The notes beneath the pieces are model-generated. The model was given only the letters and a program-made list of their open reading frames with translations. It did not search any database and was not told where the DNA came from. Below, one piece after another: positions 20,941-36,656 of a stretch of DNA of 45,738 bases. How positions within the stretch are numbered: position 1 is the first letter of the stretch; each line of letters begins with the position of its first letter. Source of the DNA: Parachlorella kessleri (lineage: Eukaryota > Chlorophyta > Trebouxiophyceae > Chlorellales > Chlorellaceae); NCBI GenBank assembly GCA_001598975.1, contig BBXU01000285.1, forward strand, positions 1 through 45,738, given 5' to 3'. The position numbers and the translations under genes are program-made.

Positions 20941-22954
20941 ATGGTCAGCATCCGGGTACTTCGGACAGACAGCCAAGTCTTGAAAGGCGGCGCCTCCTAC
21001 GTGGCCGCGGCTGGGGTGCCGCCAGAGCAAAGAAACACAGGTCCCTTTAGACCGCAGGTTGCCGAGGAACGATCTTCCTGCATTATCAACGAAAGAAACA
21101 GGATGGGCGAAAAACTAGCTCGACAGTACGTAGCAGCACAGGAGGGAACCGCAGAGTTGCACGGAAAAGAGGAGCCTAGCAAAGTTGTATATATAGGGTG
21201 AGCAGAGATACCGTCTGTGGATGCAGTGTGCCGTGGCTGCATGACAGCACCTGGTGTAGGATGTGCATCCGCTCTCCCGCAGGTGCCTGTGTGCTCCGTG
21301 ATTAGACACCTATGTGCACGGGAGTGTCATCAGTACACGCATGCAAGCCTGGTTAGACCTTAGTTGCCGTCCAGGCTTGTGAGGGATCCTCGTTTCTGAC
21401 AAGTCCTCAGTGCCCCAAGGCTAGGCTGGCTTTGCTTTAACTGCAGGCATATACCACACGGCTTTTTTGAGAAGCAGCTCAAAGGTAGGTATGACGGCAA
21501 GCAGCAGCACGTGGGGCGGTTCGACCTAGGACAGGCAGCGTTGCGGCTGTGCTCAAATTGCATTTTGCGTTGGTGGAAGGCAGGTCCTGACGGATGGCAT
21601 GTGGTCTAGCTGCGGTGGTATCTAATTTGCAGCCTTCCTTTCGTCATGTCCCCACTTTAGCTCTTCTGCCCTGCCCTGTTTGCAGAGTACTTCACACAGT
21701 TTGGCAAGGTGACGAAGGTTCGCTTATCTCGGAGCAAAAAGACCGCCCGCAGCCGCGGCTATGCCTTTCTAGAGTTCCAGTCGGCAGAGGTGGCGAAGAT
21801 TGCAGCAGATGCCATGGATGGCTACTTGTTCTTTGGGCAGAAGCTGGTGTCACGGCTACTCAAGCCAGAGGAGTGTCATGAGGACCTCTTTAAGGGCGCC
21901 AATCGGGTCTTCACCAAGGTACAGCTTTTTGCAGTTGGGTCAAAGCTCCGTGACCTTGCAATGGGGATCAAGCAGGGAGCGACGGGTGCGGCAAGGGTTC
22001 AGTCAGGGGGCGGTGCGGCCGCAAGTCAGCTTCCCTAGTGTCTGGTCGTGGGGAAGCCGGCCGGCCTGACAGGGGGGTCCCTGGCAAGAAGTGTGCCAAT
22101 CATGGCATGCTGGACTGTGTGCTAGAAATGCTGGGTTGACAGGATCATCCAGAAAGAGTAGGAAGAAAGGGGCCCCATCCAATGCACGGCAGGCTTGGTG
22201 GACGAGTGCTAGGCACTGCTGTTGCTGATGTACACTGTCATGCACGCTCCAGGGCTGACCGGGTTTGGCCTCTGTACTGCTACAGGTGCCCTGGAAGAAG
22301 ATTGAGATGGAGCGGCACAACAAGGAGCGGACACCACAGGAGGAGCGGCTACGGGTTAACAAGTCCATAAAGAAGGACAGGCAGCGGCAGCAAAAGATCA
22401 AGGAGGTGCGGGGAGGGAGGGAAGGGAATTGGGAAAGGGGGAAGCAAGTGCACCAGGTAGGAGGGAGGGAGGGAGGGATGCAGAACAGCTGTAGCAGCTG
22501 TGTCTATCGAGTGCTGTGCACAAGTACGGTTGGGCGGCAGTGGTAAGGTGGTGAGTGGGTGATGTGCGGTGGCCGAGGTGGGTCAGGCGGGGGTGAGGCG
22601 CTGACTATGCCCACCTTTGGTTGTTTGAGGCTGGGAGGAGGTAGTGGCTGACACGCAGCCCAAGCACTGCAAGGAAGCAGCTTGCGACTGCAGTGGGCTG
22701 CGTGAAAATGACCTCAGTGCTTTTTGGGGGGGTGCCCTGCAAGGTGTACTCGGGCCTAGGCGTGAGCTGGTGACACAGTGTCGTTGTCACTGATGCGTCT
22801 AGCTGCGTGTCTGAAAGTGCTGACAGAGTTGGATGAGGCAACTGGCGCATGTGCTGTGCAGGCGGGGATAGACTACAAGTACGAGGGCTTGCAAGCTGCG
22901 GCAGCGGCAGCGGCGCCCGGCAAAGCCGAGAAGACAACGTCAGAGGAGGACTGA
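20941..22954 (+). CDS. NIFK/Nop15-type nucleolar RRM protein
   Basis: Five exons: 20941-21197, 21447-21484, 21686-21918, 22286-22405 and 22862-22954 (stop TGA), all in phase, 246 residues. One RRM starts at about residue 81: RNP2 VVYIGHIPHGF, LKEYFTQFGKVTKVRLSRSK, RNP1 SRGYAFLEF and DAMDGYLFFGQKLVSRLLKP. VVYIGHIP and the linker GYLFFG-KL are hallmarks of MKI67 FHA-interacting nucleolar protein (NIFK) and yeast Nop15. After the RRM come VPWKKIEMERHN and a highly basic helix, then an Ala-rich, acidic C-terminus. Orthologues bind pre-rRNA near ITS2 and are needed for 60S ribosomal subunit maturation in the nucleolus. The vertebrate Ki-67-binding C-terminus is not expected and not seen. Length lies between yeast (about 220) and human (about 290). 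Confidence 0.9.
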
Positions 22955-25900
22955 TGCAACGCGTTTGCTCCTCTGGCAGCATGGCTTTGCATCCCAGCGG
23001 CCTCCTCCGTTTACATGGTTGGCAGCTGCAAGCGACCCGCATTCCGTAGGGCTGTTCCTGCAGTGACAGGGCCGGTAAGGCCTGCTGCTGCCTCTTGTAG
23101 TCTGTATGTTCTTGACCTGCCGTGTTTGTGCTATTTGGTGCCTTATAGCACTGTTTATGCCTTTCCCTGGATTTTGTTGAGAGAAGCGAGTGTGCGAGGT
23201 CTTGATACCTTTTCAGTATGGCCTGTTGGATGTGACAAGGAGCTGTTGGTTGTAGGTGGTTGTCGGATGAAGAATAGGCACTTTGCAGTGCTAGAAATGA
23301 AAGGAGTAAAGAGACACCTACTGTGCTGGGATGCTCGTGCAACCTGTGCCTAACCTGGTGGTAGATAGAGGTCCAGTAAAAACTGTGATCGCGGCTGATA
23401 GGAAGTACCTGGCGAGGCAGGAGTGCAAGACAACCGGCAATTCCCGACTTGACCATGGTTGTTGCAGTGGCATGTCCGGCTTGCATACAGCCCACTGCGA
23501 AGCGTGCGGCCATGTAGCTGCAACATTGGGTCCTGTTGGGACCACTTTACTCGTCTTCCAAGCTTTCAACCAGGTTTACAACACCTTGCAGCTGCCAACA
23601 CACAACCCCAAAAAATCCCCCCGTTGCAGGAGTCAAAACCCAGTAACACAGCACTCTCGGATTCACAACAAGACTCCCCTTAACGCCACGCAGGGCACAC
23701 TCATAGAGGCCCAGCCAAATGTCAGTGCGTCATCATTCATTGGGCAACACACCAGCCACCGCGTGCTTCCTGCCCATTCCAGACAACCAACGCCAGCAGT
23801 GTCAGCAATACCAAATTAGCCTCCACAACTTTCCTCACCATCCCCGTAGACTCACACGTGCAGTCCCTCTCAGGACACCCCAGCCTAACCAGCACTGCTC
23901 AATCCTGACACACCGTGCAAAGCAGAAACCCAGTTAGTACGAAACCCAACTTCAACCCCCTAGACTAAGCAACAGCAGCCCAAGAGCAGGCCCAAACGTC
24001 AGAAAGTGCAGTTGCATGCGTCGGCATGGAAATCGGTTCCTTTAGACAAGGTAAAAGGCATTCAAGCAAGGCAGGTTGGGGTGCTATGCTGGCAAGAGTC
24101 CTGCCCGTAGGCTGTTGGTTAGCAGGAGCAATGCAAGGCGAGGGTACCCAGCAGCAGTGCAGTGCGTTAAGGGTTGGGCAGGCAGCCACTAGCACTGCCC
24201 CGCAAGCAAAACCCAGGCAACGCTAGTAATGAAAGGTTTAAGATTTCCCGGGCTATACAAAGCACAGAACCACTTGCAGTGCCAGCACACCAGCCATGAC
24301 AATGTTATCGGTGACAAGCTGCCTGCCAGGGCAGGTGAAGGCAGCCACCCAAGAACCCCATGCAATGACCCCACGCGCTTGCCACGCAGATACCGCGAAT
24401 ACCAGCCAGAACAACAAGACGCGCCACATGTGGTCGCCAACTGCAATAGCTAGTAAGGACATTGGCCCGCAACAACAACTTCTCAGCCTGGCTGTCCCAA
24501 CCAAGAGTCATGCAAAGGCTAGAGGGTAGCCACACGAGGCGCCCATCAGGCCCAGCATGGCCTGGGTCTGTCCCCAGTAGGGGACATACGCAAAAGAGAG
24601 CGGGCAAAAGGAAGGGAGCATTAGAGCAACTGCAAGTGCAGCTTTCCACAATGAAATGCCAGAGATGTGGGACAAAGGGGGGGGGTAGGGAGGGATAGCC
24701 ACCAATGGGGGTGGGAAGGGAGCTTCCTGCCCACAGCTACCCTCCCAGCCACCGCCCCGCCCCATGATCCAGGGCCGCACACAATAGCAGGCAACGAGAG
24801 AATAGCATAGTTTCGAAAAATGAAATGGCGGGCCCGGGCAAAGTGCGTAAGGTACCAAGGTATGAAATTGCAAGCCTCCAGCCCATGAAAGCTGTCTCTT
24901 CAGGGAGGGGGAACACTCTCTGGCTGGCGCGCGCTGCCGCCCCCTCAAACGCCAGCCGGCTAGGCAAACCACCGGGGGCCAACTCGAGACAAAATTGGTG
25001 GCGCTTGGGTCGTCCACCGCTCACACACACAAGGTGGCACCCCAGCCGGAAAGACAGCCATGCTGGGTACCGCAGCCCCCTGGCGCCCCACACTCGCCCC
25101 ATTAGAACATGAGCACACACTTGCAAGAGAGCCCCACTTGGCTTCGCTACGCTCGCACCAGCCCACCAAAGCACAAGGGCCGCCGGCCTTTTCAGCCCAC
25201 AGGAACAGGCCGGAAACAAAACTCGAAGAGCGCAAGAAATGATTTGCACCCACCAATCAACGCGCTCAACAAGGAAGGCGCCCCACCAGGCTGGTGGGGA
25301 CCACACTTCTCCGCCCCCAGCACAGCCGCTACTGTGCAAAAGACAGCACGTGGGGGCTTGTCCAATACCAGGCACACGCAAGCAGCCCATCAGGATAGAG
25401 AATGCACAGTACACAGTGACACGAGCCGCGAGGCGTGCACAGAAAAAGATGCACCATGTAGGTGGGGGAAAGAAAAAAAGGAAAACTGTGGGCCAAAGCA
25501 AGCACCCTGCCGAAGCCACAAGGCCCGCGCATGATTGCAAGGTGGGAGCCACCAAAGAAGAGCAGGAGAGCCAGCAGGGAAACAAGGAGCGGCCCCAGCA
25601 CAGGCCGCCCACATCAACGACCACGGCTCGGCGCCATGCCGTAGCGCCAGGCTGTCGCAGGCACAGCGGGCAGCCACCCACTCACCGCTGCGCAGGCGCG
25701 ACCCTAGACCCGGGTGCACCTGTGACCGCAGCGGCGGTGTGCTTCTTGCGGGCCCTCCGCCCCCTGCGCCAGCGGCCTCCGTGCGCCGCGCCGGCCTCCT
25801 GCCTAGCACCTCACACGGCGCGCTTGCGCTTGCCGGTGCTGTTGTAGCGCTCCAGCTGCACCACATGCGAGGAGACACAGGGAGGAGGCAGCACCAGTAA

Positions 25901-26486
25901 GCACCAGGGAGCGCGCGGAGGGAGCCCGGCACAGAGTTCAAACCAACGGGCACCACACCCAGGAGCGGAGACGGGTGCCGTGTGTGCGCGGCACCAAACC
26001 CCATGCGCCGCGCATCTGGCTACACGCACAGCCAACTTCGCCAAGTGCGCCTGCCCACCAGGCCCAGCATTTTGATAGCCACAACCTTGACCTCATACAC
26101 TCCAGACATAAGGTGCGGGCATGGTGGTAGGGCAGCCAGGCACAACAGCGCGGCTCCACCAACCTCCATGGTGGCAGCAGACGCCAGGGAGTCGGGGGAA
26201 CCAGGCGCGTCCATGCCGACTGAAGCGAAGCCAGCACCCGCCCTGCAGGGCAAAGTACCCAGGCCCTTTGGTGCTCGTCACTCGCCACGGTGCCCGCTGC
26301 GAGTACGCATTCCTGCCTCACACAGTCTAACAGGCTGCCATTCCAATGACAGTGGACTGCCTCAGCCCTGCACTACCACTCTCGTGACGACCGCTTCCAG
26401 CGCACGCCTGCAACAGGGTCGCTGCTGCAACCTGACGCAACCCGCCGCAGCAGTGCACACACACACCCCACACATCTCAGTCTCGC
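22955..26486. other. 3.5-kb gene-poor region between convergent genes
   Basis: I find no supportable gene. NIFK 3' UTR sequence lies on the left. On the right, a C/A-rich stretch (plus strand) may be a long 3' UTR of the minus-strand gene ending at 26487. Long open frames on the minus strand (22605-23513, 24737-25681) are Cys/Trp/Leu-rich without domain character. One possible minus-strand exon, about 25855-25811, would end LERYNSTGKRKRAV-stop, a plausible basic nuclear-localisation tail. I could not join it in phase to the upstream gene. Confidence 0.4.
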
Positions 26487-28079
26487 TCACTTGTGGCCGC
26501 CCGCGGCGGTGCCCATGATGGAGTTGATAGTCTGCGCCGCGGAGGCGTAGTTCATGGAGAGCATGAGGTTGGGCTCACGCCGCGCGCGCTTTGCAGAGTC
26601 AGCGCCCTCCGCGTCAAAGTCCTGCTGCAGCGCTTGGAGCACGTCAAGGTCCAGGTCGCCATAGCTGGCCACGTGCCTGCAGCACGCAAAACGCAGTGAC
26701 TTGCAGTCGGCGCTCGCGGTCGGCGCTCACGGGGGCTCGCATGGCCTGACCATGGCTTGGGCCAGGAGGAATGGGGACAAAGGGCCCACAGGCCACGAGA
26801 CCTTGACAAGAACAGGTCACCAGGCTCCAACAGAGTATTGGAGAGTCATAATCGTGTGTCAGATGGGCGCCAAGCCGAGCTGCTCAATCAACACAGTGGC
26901 AGTTGTGCCGCAATATTTTGGCCGCCCCATCAGATCTTGGCAACTGACCCGAGAGACGACAGGTCCTGGAAAAGCAGGTCAACAGCGTCATCCTCCTCAT
27001 CCGCGGACGATGACTGCTCTGCAGGAACCCCCTTGGCCGCCGAGGCGCTGCGCGTCAGGCGCTGCTCGCCCCCTGCTAAGCAGCAATCAATATTGACAGC
27101 CCAGTAATGCTTCACCCAAGACCTGTGTCACCAGCTGCAGATGGCGCCACTCACGCTGTCGTGAAAATCCACTGATGCACTGATGCAAACAAAGTCGGAA
27201 GTAGCAGTCGTCCGCACCAGGAGGCAGCACCCCACACAAGTGCCTGCAGGAACCGTGTGCAGGCGAGCAGGACTGCTCACCTTGCGCAGCGCTGACTGCC
27301 GAGCCGCCTGACTTCGGAGATTCGCTGTCAGCAGCGCCCTGGTCCCCGTCCGCCTCCTCCTCGCCAAACATAAGCCTCAGGCAGTCATCGTCCAGGTCCA
27401 GTGGCAGCATGCTGTCCAGCAGGTCAACACAGGCTGCCTGAGCGCCGCCAACTTTGCCGGCAGCCAGGCCGGCCGCTGGGACGACAGAGGCTGCATGGAG
27501 AAGCACACTGCCGCAGGTCGGCATGCTTGCAGTGCCAGCAAGGCTACAAAACAGTTACATTGCAGCAACAGGGCAAAACGCCAGTAGAGATCGTCTGGGC
27601 TGGAAGGGGCCAATGCAACGGAAAGGGGCACAAAACGTGCCATCCTCGCCGGGGCGCACACACGAACCCTCACCAGAGAGCTGCAGCTGACAAAATGGTA
27701 CGGTCGCGCTCGCAGCGTTCGGTTCCGCGGGCATCGAGGGGCCACGCTGCTGCAAGGGAAGCTGCGGGGCTGACAGCAGTGCTGCCTGCTGCTGGAGCAT
27801 GTGGGCTTGCTGCGGGGTAGGCGTGGGGTAAACTGCAGTCGAAAAGCGAGAGCCGAGGTTGAGCCACGGCGACGAAGCGAGATGGACCGTCATGACGTGC
27901 CATGAAGCTTTCCACAAAAGCTCCGGGGCGCTGGAATAAGGAAATATGTTACTAGCGCAAGCCGCACCGTAGTCCTCTACGTTCAGGGAAGCCAGCCGCT
28001 CCATCGCCCCTGTCGGGACCAGATGTGAGGACCTCACGCAGGCCAGGGAGCGAGTCAGGGCCGCCATTATCCTTGCCAA
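26487..28079 (-). CDS. unrecognised acidic, probably nuclear protein
   Basis: Four minus-strand exons joined in phase: 28079-27674, 27490-27281, 27072-26949 and 26676-26487 (stop TGA), 309 residues. Later start codons at 28067 and 28004 are possible. Exon 1 is rich in Leu/Gln/Pro (HMLQQQAALLSAPQLPLQQ). Exons 2-4 contain three acidic-hydrophobic stretches: LLDSMLPLDLDDDCLRLMF, DEEDDAVDLLFQDLSSLG and YGDLDLDVLQALQQDFDAE. A basic SAKRARRE and a Ser/Ala-rich end NLMLSMNYASAAQTINSIMG follow. Repeated acidic-hydrophobic motifs beside a basic patch resemble transcription activation regions, but no DNA-binding domain is visible and I do not recognise the family. A further 3' exon is possible because GTGAGC overlaps the stop. 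Confidence 0.55.
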
Positions 28080-29036
28080 CTGGTTATACAGATATCAGCA
28101 AGGGAGGGGAGGTGGAGAATGGCAGCTGGCTGAGCGCTGTCACTGCCACGCTAAAGTGAAGGAGTGGGAAGGTGTGACGTGCGGGTGAACAGGCAAGAAG
28201 TGCAGTGCTAGAATTGTGAGCGGGAGCTAGGAAGATCGTCAAACGGAGCATGGAGCATGGAGGACCAGTACACAGGAGACCTTCGATGCCCGCGAAAGAA
28301 AGGGTGGAAAGGTATTGGATCCACAGATCGGACAGAGATACAGGGGGCAGATATTTCCCTCTAATTTCCTTTGAAGGAATGGGACGCAAGTGTTGCAGCA
28401 GGCCGAACACGCACTTGCCTCCATCTGGCTGCTTGGGGAGATGGATTTCAGGATGGGGGCCACTGATTGAGCGAGCCGTCTAGAGCGCGTCTTGAGCGTC
28501 TTCTTGAGAGCGAGAGGGCGACCTAATAAGACAGTGTGTGGGTGCTTTTCCCGTTGTGTCTGACCACAGGAAGCGGAAGGTGTGCTGAGCAGGCACACGT
28601 CTGCATAAGCGTACCTGAGCTGTTAAGGCCACAGCCAGAAGTTGCAAAAAATCTCTTGCAAAAAATACACCCAGTGGCCCTTGGGAAAGAGGAAGTGACC
28701 AATAGCTGCAGGTGGACAGCTGAGGGCAGGCACCGCACTGCCAGTGGGCCAGCAGACGTTGAAGCGTGAGCAGTGTCACGTACCTGGCACGTGGAGCAGG
28801 AAGGCAGGCTGCTCAGTCTACATGGGATACTGTTAGTGGACAGCCTCTTTAAGCCTACTGAACACAGAGTTGGTGGTTAAGAGGCACCCAGAGGTGGGTG
28901 CAAGGACTAGCTGGCCTCGTGTGGCCCGGCCAGGAAAGCACACGTGTGTGGAGGCCTAGCTCCAACATGACAGTGGTTGGTGCGAGGTACGCTCTCTGGG
29001 CTGAATCGAATGCCATATCTGCGTCATGTGCGTTGC
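28080..29036. other. intergenic region upstream of acidic protein gene
   Basis: Promoter side of the minus-strand gene starting at 28079; no coding sequence recognised. From about 28860 the sequence begins to resemble degenerate copies of the repeat array that follows. Confidence 0.4.
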
Positions 29037-29690
29037 CCTTCCCAAGTTCTTGGTGAAGGTGGCAGGCATGGCGGATCGTAGAGGAGGTAGGGGCAAACTG
29101 TACTGACAGAGCTGGGTGCAAGTATGTCCTGGATCTTGCCTGAGTTCTTAGCACAGGGAGTAGACCTGGGCTGGACTGAACTGACAGGGCTGGATGTAGA
29201 ATGAGCCTGAGTCTTGCCTGAGTTCTGAGCCAGTTCTGATATTTGTCAGCCTGGGTCTGCCTGAGTTCTGATATTTGTCAACCTGGGCCTTGCCTAAGTT
29301 CTTAGCATGGGTGGCAGGTAGTGCGAACAGGGAGTAGATCTGGGCTGGACTGGACTGACAGGGCTGGATGCAGAATGAGCCCGAGTTCTGTTGTGTTTTT
29401 AGGATGGCAGGTAGTGCAATTACAGAGGAGCTACGGAGGAAAGGTAGTGGAAACGCTCAGGGTGTTGTAGGCAAGAGTCAGAGCCACATTGTATCCTATG
29501 CCTCTGCCACTGGAAGCAATAAGCCTTTGATCATTGCCACTGGTCAAAGACTTATTGCTAGTGGCATTGGTCAAAGGCTTATGGCTTCCATACAATATTA
29601 GCATGGGTGGCAGGGAATGCGAACAGGGAGTGAGTCAAGCTGTACAAGCAGCCTTGGATGCAGAACGCGCCCGAGTCTTGCCTGAGTTCT
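29037..29690. repeat. array of a dispersed repeat family (about 80-110 bp units)
   Basis: At least five imperfect units, each ending in a GTCTTGCCTGAGTTCT-like block: about 29037-29148, 29149-29226, 29227-29302, 29303-29389 and 29600-29690. Shared blocks within units are GGGTGGCAGGTAGTGCGAAC, AGGGAGTAGATCTGGGCTGG and CTGACAGGGCTGGATGCAGA. Unit 3 has an inner duplication of GATATTTGTCARCCTGGG. Read on the minus strand, the conserved end is CTCAGGCAAGAC, which matches a GC-type 5' splice site. Family members also occur at 10560-11075 and in the Ycf21-like intron at 37593-37706. Confidence 0.75.
29511..29590. repeat. foldback with 30-bp arms inside the repeat array
   Basis: Arms 29511-29540 and 29561-29590 are inverted and match at 27 of 30 positions around a 20-base loop. 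The loop itself resembles the right arm (TGGTCAAAGRCTTAT). The structure could be a small hairpin RNA precursor or a foldback element inserted between repeat units. Confidence 0.65.
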
Positions 29691-31173
29691 GAGCCGAGCT
29701 GTTATACGATATGTGTATGGGTTTTCAAAGGGCAGGTACCCATTATGAAGAATAAGGTGATTACAGACTCCTTGTGACAACTTAGCATGACTGTGCTTGC
29801 CTAAAAGGTGTGCCAACTAGTTGCGCCAGCCTGAGGTGGCAGTGTGCTGGAAGGACAGCCTGTGATATTGCAATAGCCCGCTGCACATCAAAGCCTGACG
29901 CTGCCTAGGATACTCATCACCTGTGAGTAGCGCCGGCTGCAGTAGGCACTTCTACATGCGTTGTGCTGCTACCTTACGGCAGACCGCTGGCAACACGCTT
30001 AGAGCGCTTGGTCCTACATAAAAGAGAGCTTGGCCCTACTTGAAAGAAAGAGTGAAAAAATTGGTGTGCATTGCACATGTGGGGAAGAAAGAGGACTAGC
30101 AAACGCAAAGATGACCAGAAAGAGAGAGAGAGGAGAGAGAGTAAGACACAACCGAAGAGGAGGATGCCTGGCAGCACATGCACGCAGATTTACAGGCCTT
30201 GACTGCCGCACCCTCGAATAGCCAGGGCACAATACGTAGAGCAGTACGACAGCACAAGCAGGTCAGCATCGACTTGAAAGAGCGCAGCGGAAAAAGGAGT
30301 GAGCACACCGAAGAGAGAAAATCAGTATACGCGTGGGGGTGGGGGAGGTTCCAACAACATTGCAAACCCGCACAGGCGCGGCTGCCGCTACTGCTGCGCT
30401 TGCTACTACGCCAACAAAAATCAGGTCTGGATCAGAGAGAGAGCAATTCTGCGGAACGCAACAGTGTACTGTCGAGGGTTTCGTGGCATATGGTTCATTC
30501 CTGCACCGCGGGCCGCATGCACCCCGGCCCACAGTGAGGCTCAACATCACGTCCTGCCTGCCCGCCCGCCTGGCTGGCTTCACACCGCCCGTCACCACAC
30601 GCACACGCTCCCCGCTCCATGCCCAGCCACCGCACCGCAAAGTCACCCACCACAACAGCCGCCGCCAATCACACTCACCACGGAAGAAAAGAGAGGAGCA
30701 CAAACGAGTATACAGACACAACACACTTGGGGGTCCTGGACAAGACTGCTTGCAGAGGCACACATGCAAGCAAGCACACGAGCGAGCAAGCGAGCAAGCA
30801 CGCAATGTAGTTCTACTATCCTGGCGTGTACATACGCCAACAACTGCAAGGGGCAGGGCAGGCCGGCTGCAACGCAGGCAGCCCTGTGCCCCACACGCCT
30901 CACTCGCTCCCAACAGACCTCACTACATTTCGCTGGTGACCAGCAGCCGCGCGCACACACGCAAGGGCCATCCGCTCAGGCCAGCCCTAACAACAGCCGC
31001 ACTACCATCACCTGCACAACGCGCTGGCGCACCTGCCCCCGGCGCGGCAGCCAACAAGCTGGAGCCAGACAGAGCTGCTCCTGTACCGCTGTCACCGCGT
31101 GCGGCCCGCGGACGGCTTTCGACACCGAAGGGCGCTGGGGCAGGCGGCCACACTGGCATTCATGGGGCGCTGC
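29691..31173. other. region downstream of the U2AF-like gene
   Basis: No supportable gene. It includes an AG-rich microsatellite at about 30118-30143. A CA-rich stretch (30500-31150) gives two long overlapping plus-strand open frames in different phases; that is a compositional effect, not coding. It is probably partly the 3' UTR of the minus-strand U2AF-like gene. Confidence 0.45.
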
Positions 31174-34820
<3,647 letters not shown>

Positions 34821-36656
34821 GTGCTCTGCAGCACAAGCAGGTACCACCAGGTGTTATCCCTAGGCAACAGCAGCAGCCACCTCGCTAATGGCACGTCTGA
34901 ATGCTATGCCAGGTAATCGGCCTGCCGACAGCTCTGCCTCCGGCCATCTCATCCACACCTTGGCCTGCAATATGGACTCCATGTTCGGTGGGAAACGCAA
35001 TTTGGGGCCCTTGGACAGAGAAGGACGCGAGGTGAGACATCACGCTAGGCTGAAGTCATCACAGGGACCAGGTTATGTGTATATAACCAACCGGGAGGAC
35101 GAAACTGATGTTGCAGCTACCAGAAGTCTTGATCATGCAAGGAAGAAACACCAGGGACTCGGAGGTAGGGGACCCCAACAGCTGGAAGGCGGCTGAGAGC
35201 TGTGAGCACCGTTTGCTAACCTCCTAAACGGGTTTACCCAAACCGAAAAGAGAAACTATGCGACTAGGAAGGGGTGCAGCCACAGAGAAGGACGGCCGTA
35301 GCGGCAGCTGCTTCGGACAGCACGTTGGCCCGCCCTCTTGCGACCTCCCATAGAGGCCGAAAATAACCCCAGAGACCACCCACAAACAAGTCAAAACGCT
35401 CTGCAACCCATCCTTGCAAACCCAAGCAAGCGTCGAAAAGTGATAACGCCAGCTCACTTAGCAGAAGCTGAGCCGCTCCACCACCCGACTACCCAGCCCT
35501 CCATCATGACTAGCAAGGCTTACCATGCAGCTTGTGCAGCCGTGGAGCTCCCCGTCGCGCACCCTCGATTCTAGACCCCCAAGCGCATACCGCGCCCCTC
35601 CCTGCTCAATTGCCGGATGCCGGCACCCTGGGTTTATAAACGCCTTGACCAAAACGTGATAGCAGGCCGTGAAGCGCCAAAGGCAAGGTTTGCTTCCCCA
35701 GGCCGGCAAGCAACCCACACTCGCAGATAGTCCCTTTACGGAGTAGTTTGCTAGCTACACATCTTCCTGGTACCTCCCGGTGTGCGACAAGTCAGAGTAA
35801 TGGGCGCTGTCACACTGTATGAAATGGGAGTAATCCGGTAACCCCCGGTATATTGAGGTATAAACCCCCCAATATTACGCTGTCGAATATGTATCGCAGT
35901 CTACCATCCTCCCCAGCGGCTGGGATGCATCCCCTCCGGACATGTGCCCGGGAAGCCGACATGCAGCAGGCTCATAATGTCCACTGCCGGGTCTTACAGT
36001 GGTGCCTGACCCTGGAATGCAAGGACTTGCCTACACTATGCCGCTTTTACCAAGAGGAGGTTACTTACACCTAGGTTTAAGGAGCTTACTACCGCTGAGT
36101 AGTAACCAAGTGCCTATCAACACAGGGCCACTAAGCCACTACAAGACTCCCTTGCAAGTGCTGCTATGGCATTGACAAGCAAAGCAGGCCCAGCCTGCCT
36201 GGCAGCATCCGCAACCTTTTCTTAACAAATAGCATGTTGCGAGATCGCTTACCCGAGGTCAACAGCAAGGGGCTAAATGCAAAACGGGCTGGGCACACCA
36301 GCCGCTTCCGGCACAAACGTGCACAAAGTAGGGGCCATACTGAGGGCTCAACTGCAATATAAGGCTCACGTGCAGGCCTCATAGTCAGCAGCGCATGTGC
36401 CCATAGTCAGACGACTAGCTAGCATGGGGGCAGGCATCCTAGGGAGAGTCGTTTGGGCTTTGCAACCTAGAACTGTCCCGAGCGTGCTGCTGGTACGCCT
36501 TGCAATACGCTGGGCGTACAGCCACGGCAACTAGCTTGCCCGGTCCCTCTTTGGTTAACGCCAGAACATGGCACCTGGTGCTACATACTAAGCACATGCA
36601 AGGGCTGGCAAGTCTCCGCCGGCCAAGTGAACGGAACCCCCCGCTCCCCCCCGGGT
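34821..36656. other. intergenic region, Ycf21-like 3' end to U2AF-like promoter
   Basis: Should contain the U2AF-like 5' region and the Ycf21-like 3' UTR. A plus-strand stretch from ATG at 34972 (MDSMFGGKRNLGPLDREGRE, then GTGAGA at 35032) and another at about 35118-35163 bounded by TGCAG and GTAGGG look like possible exons. Nothing confirms a gene. No repeats of note; a few AT-rich short inverted repeats near 35840-35880. Confidence 0.35.

Noticed and set aside
22605..23513. Minus-strand open frame of 302 residues
   Set aside because: Overlaps the last exon and 3' UTR of the NIFK-like gene and shows no recognisable protein features.
24737..25681. Minus-strand open frame of 314 residues with many Leu, Cys and Trp
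   Set aside because: No domain, no plausible splice partners, and composition mirrors a C/A-rich plus strand; more likely a long 3' UTR.
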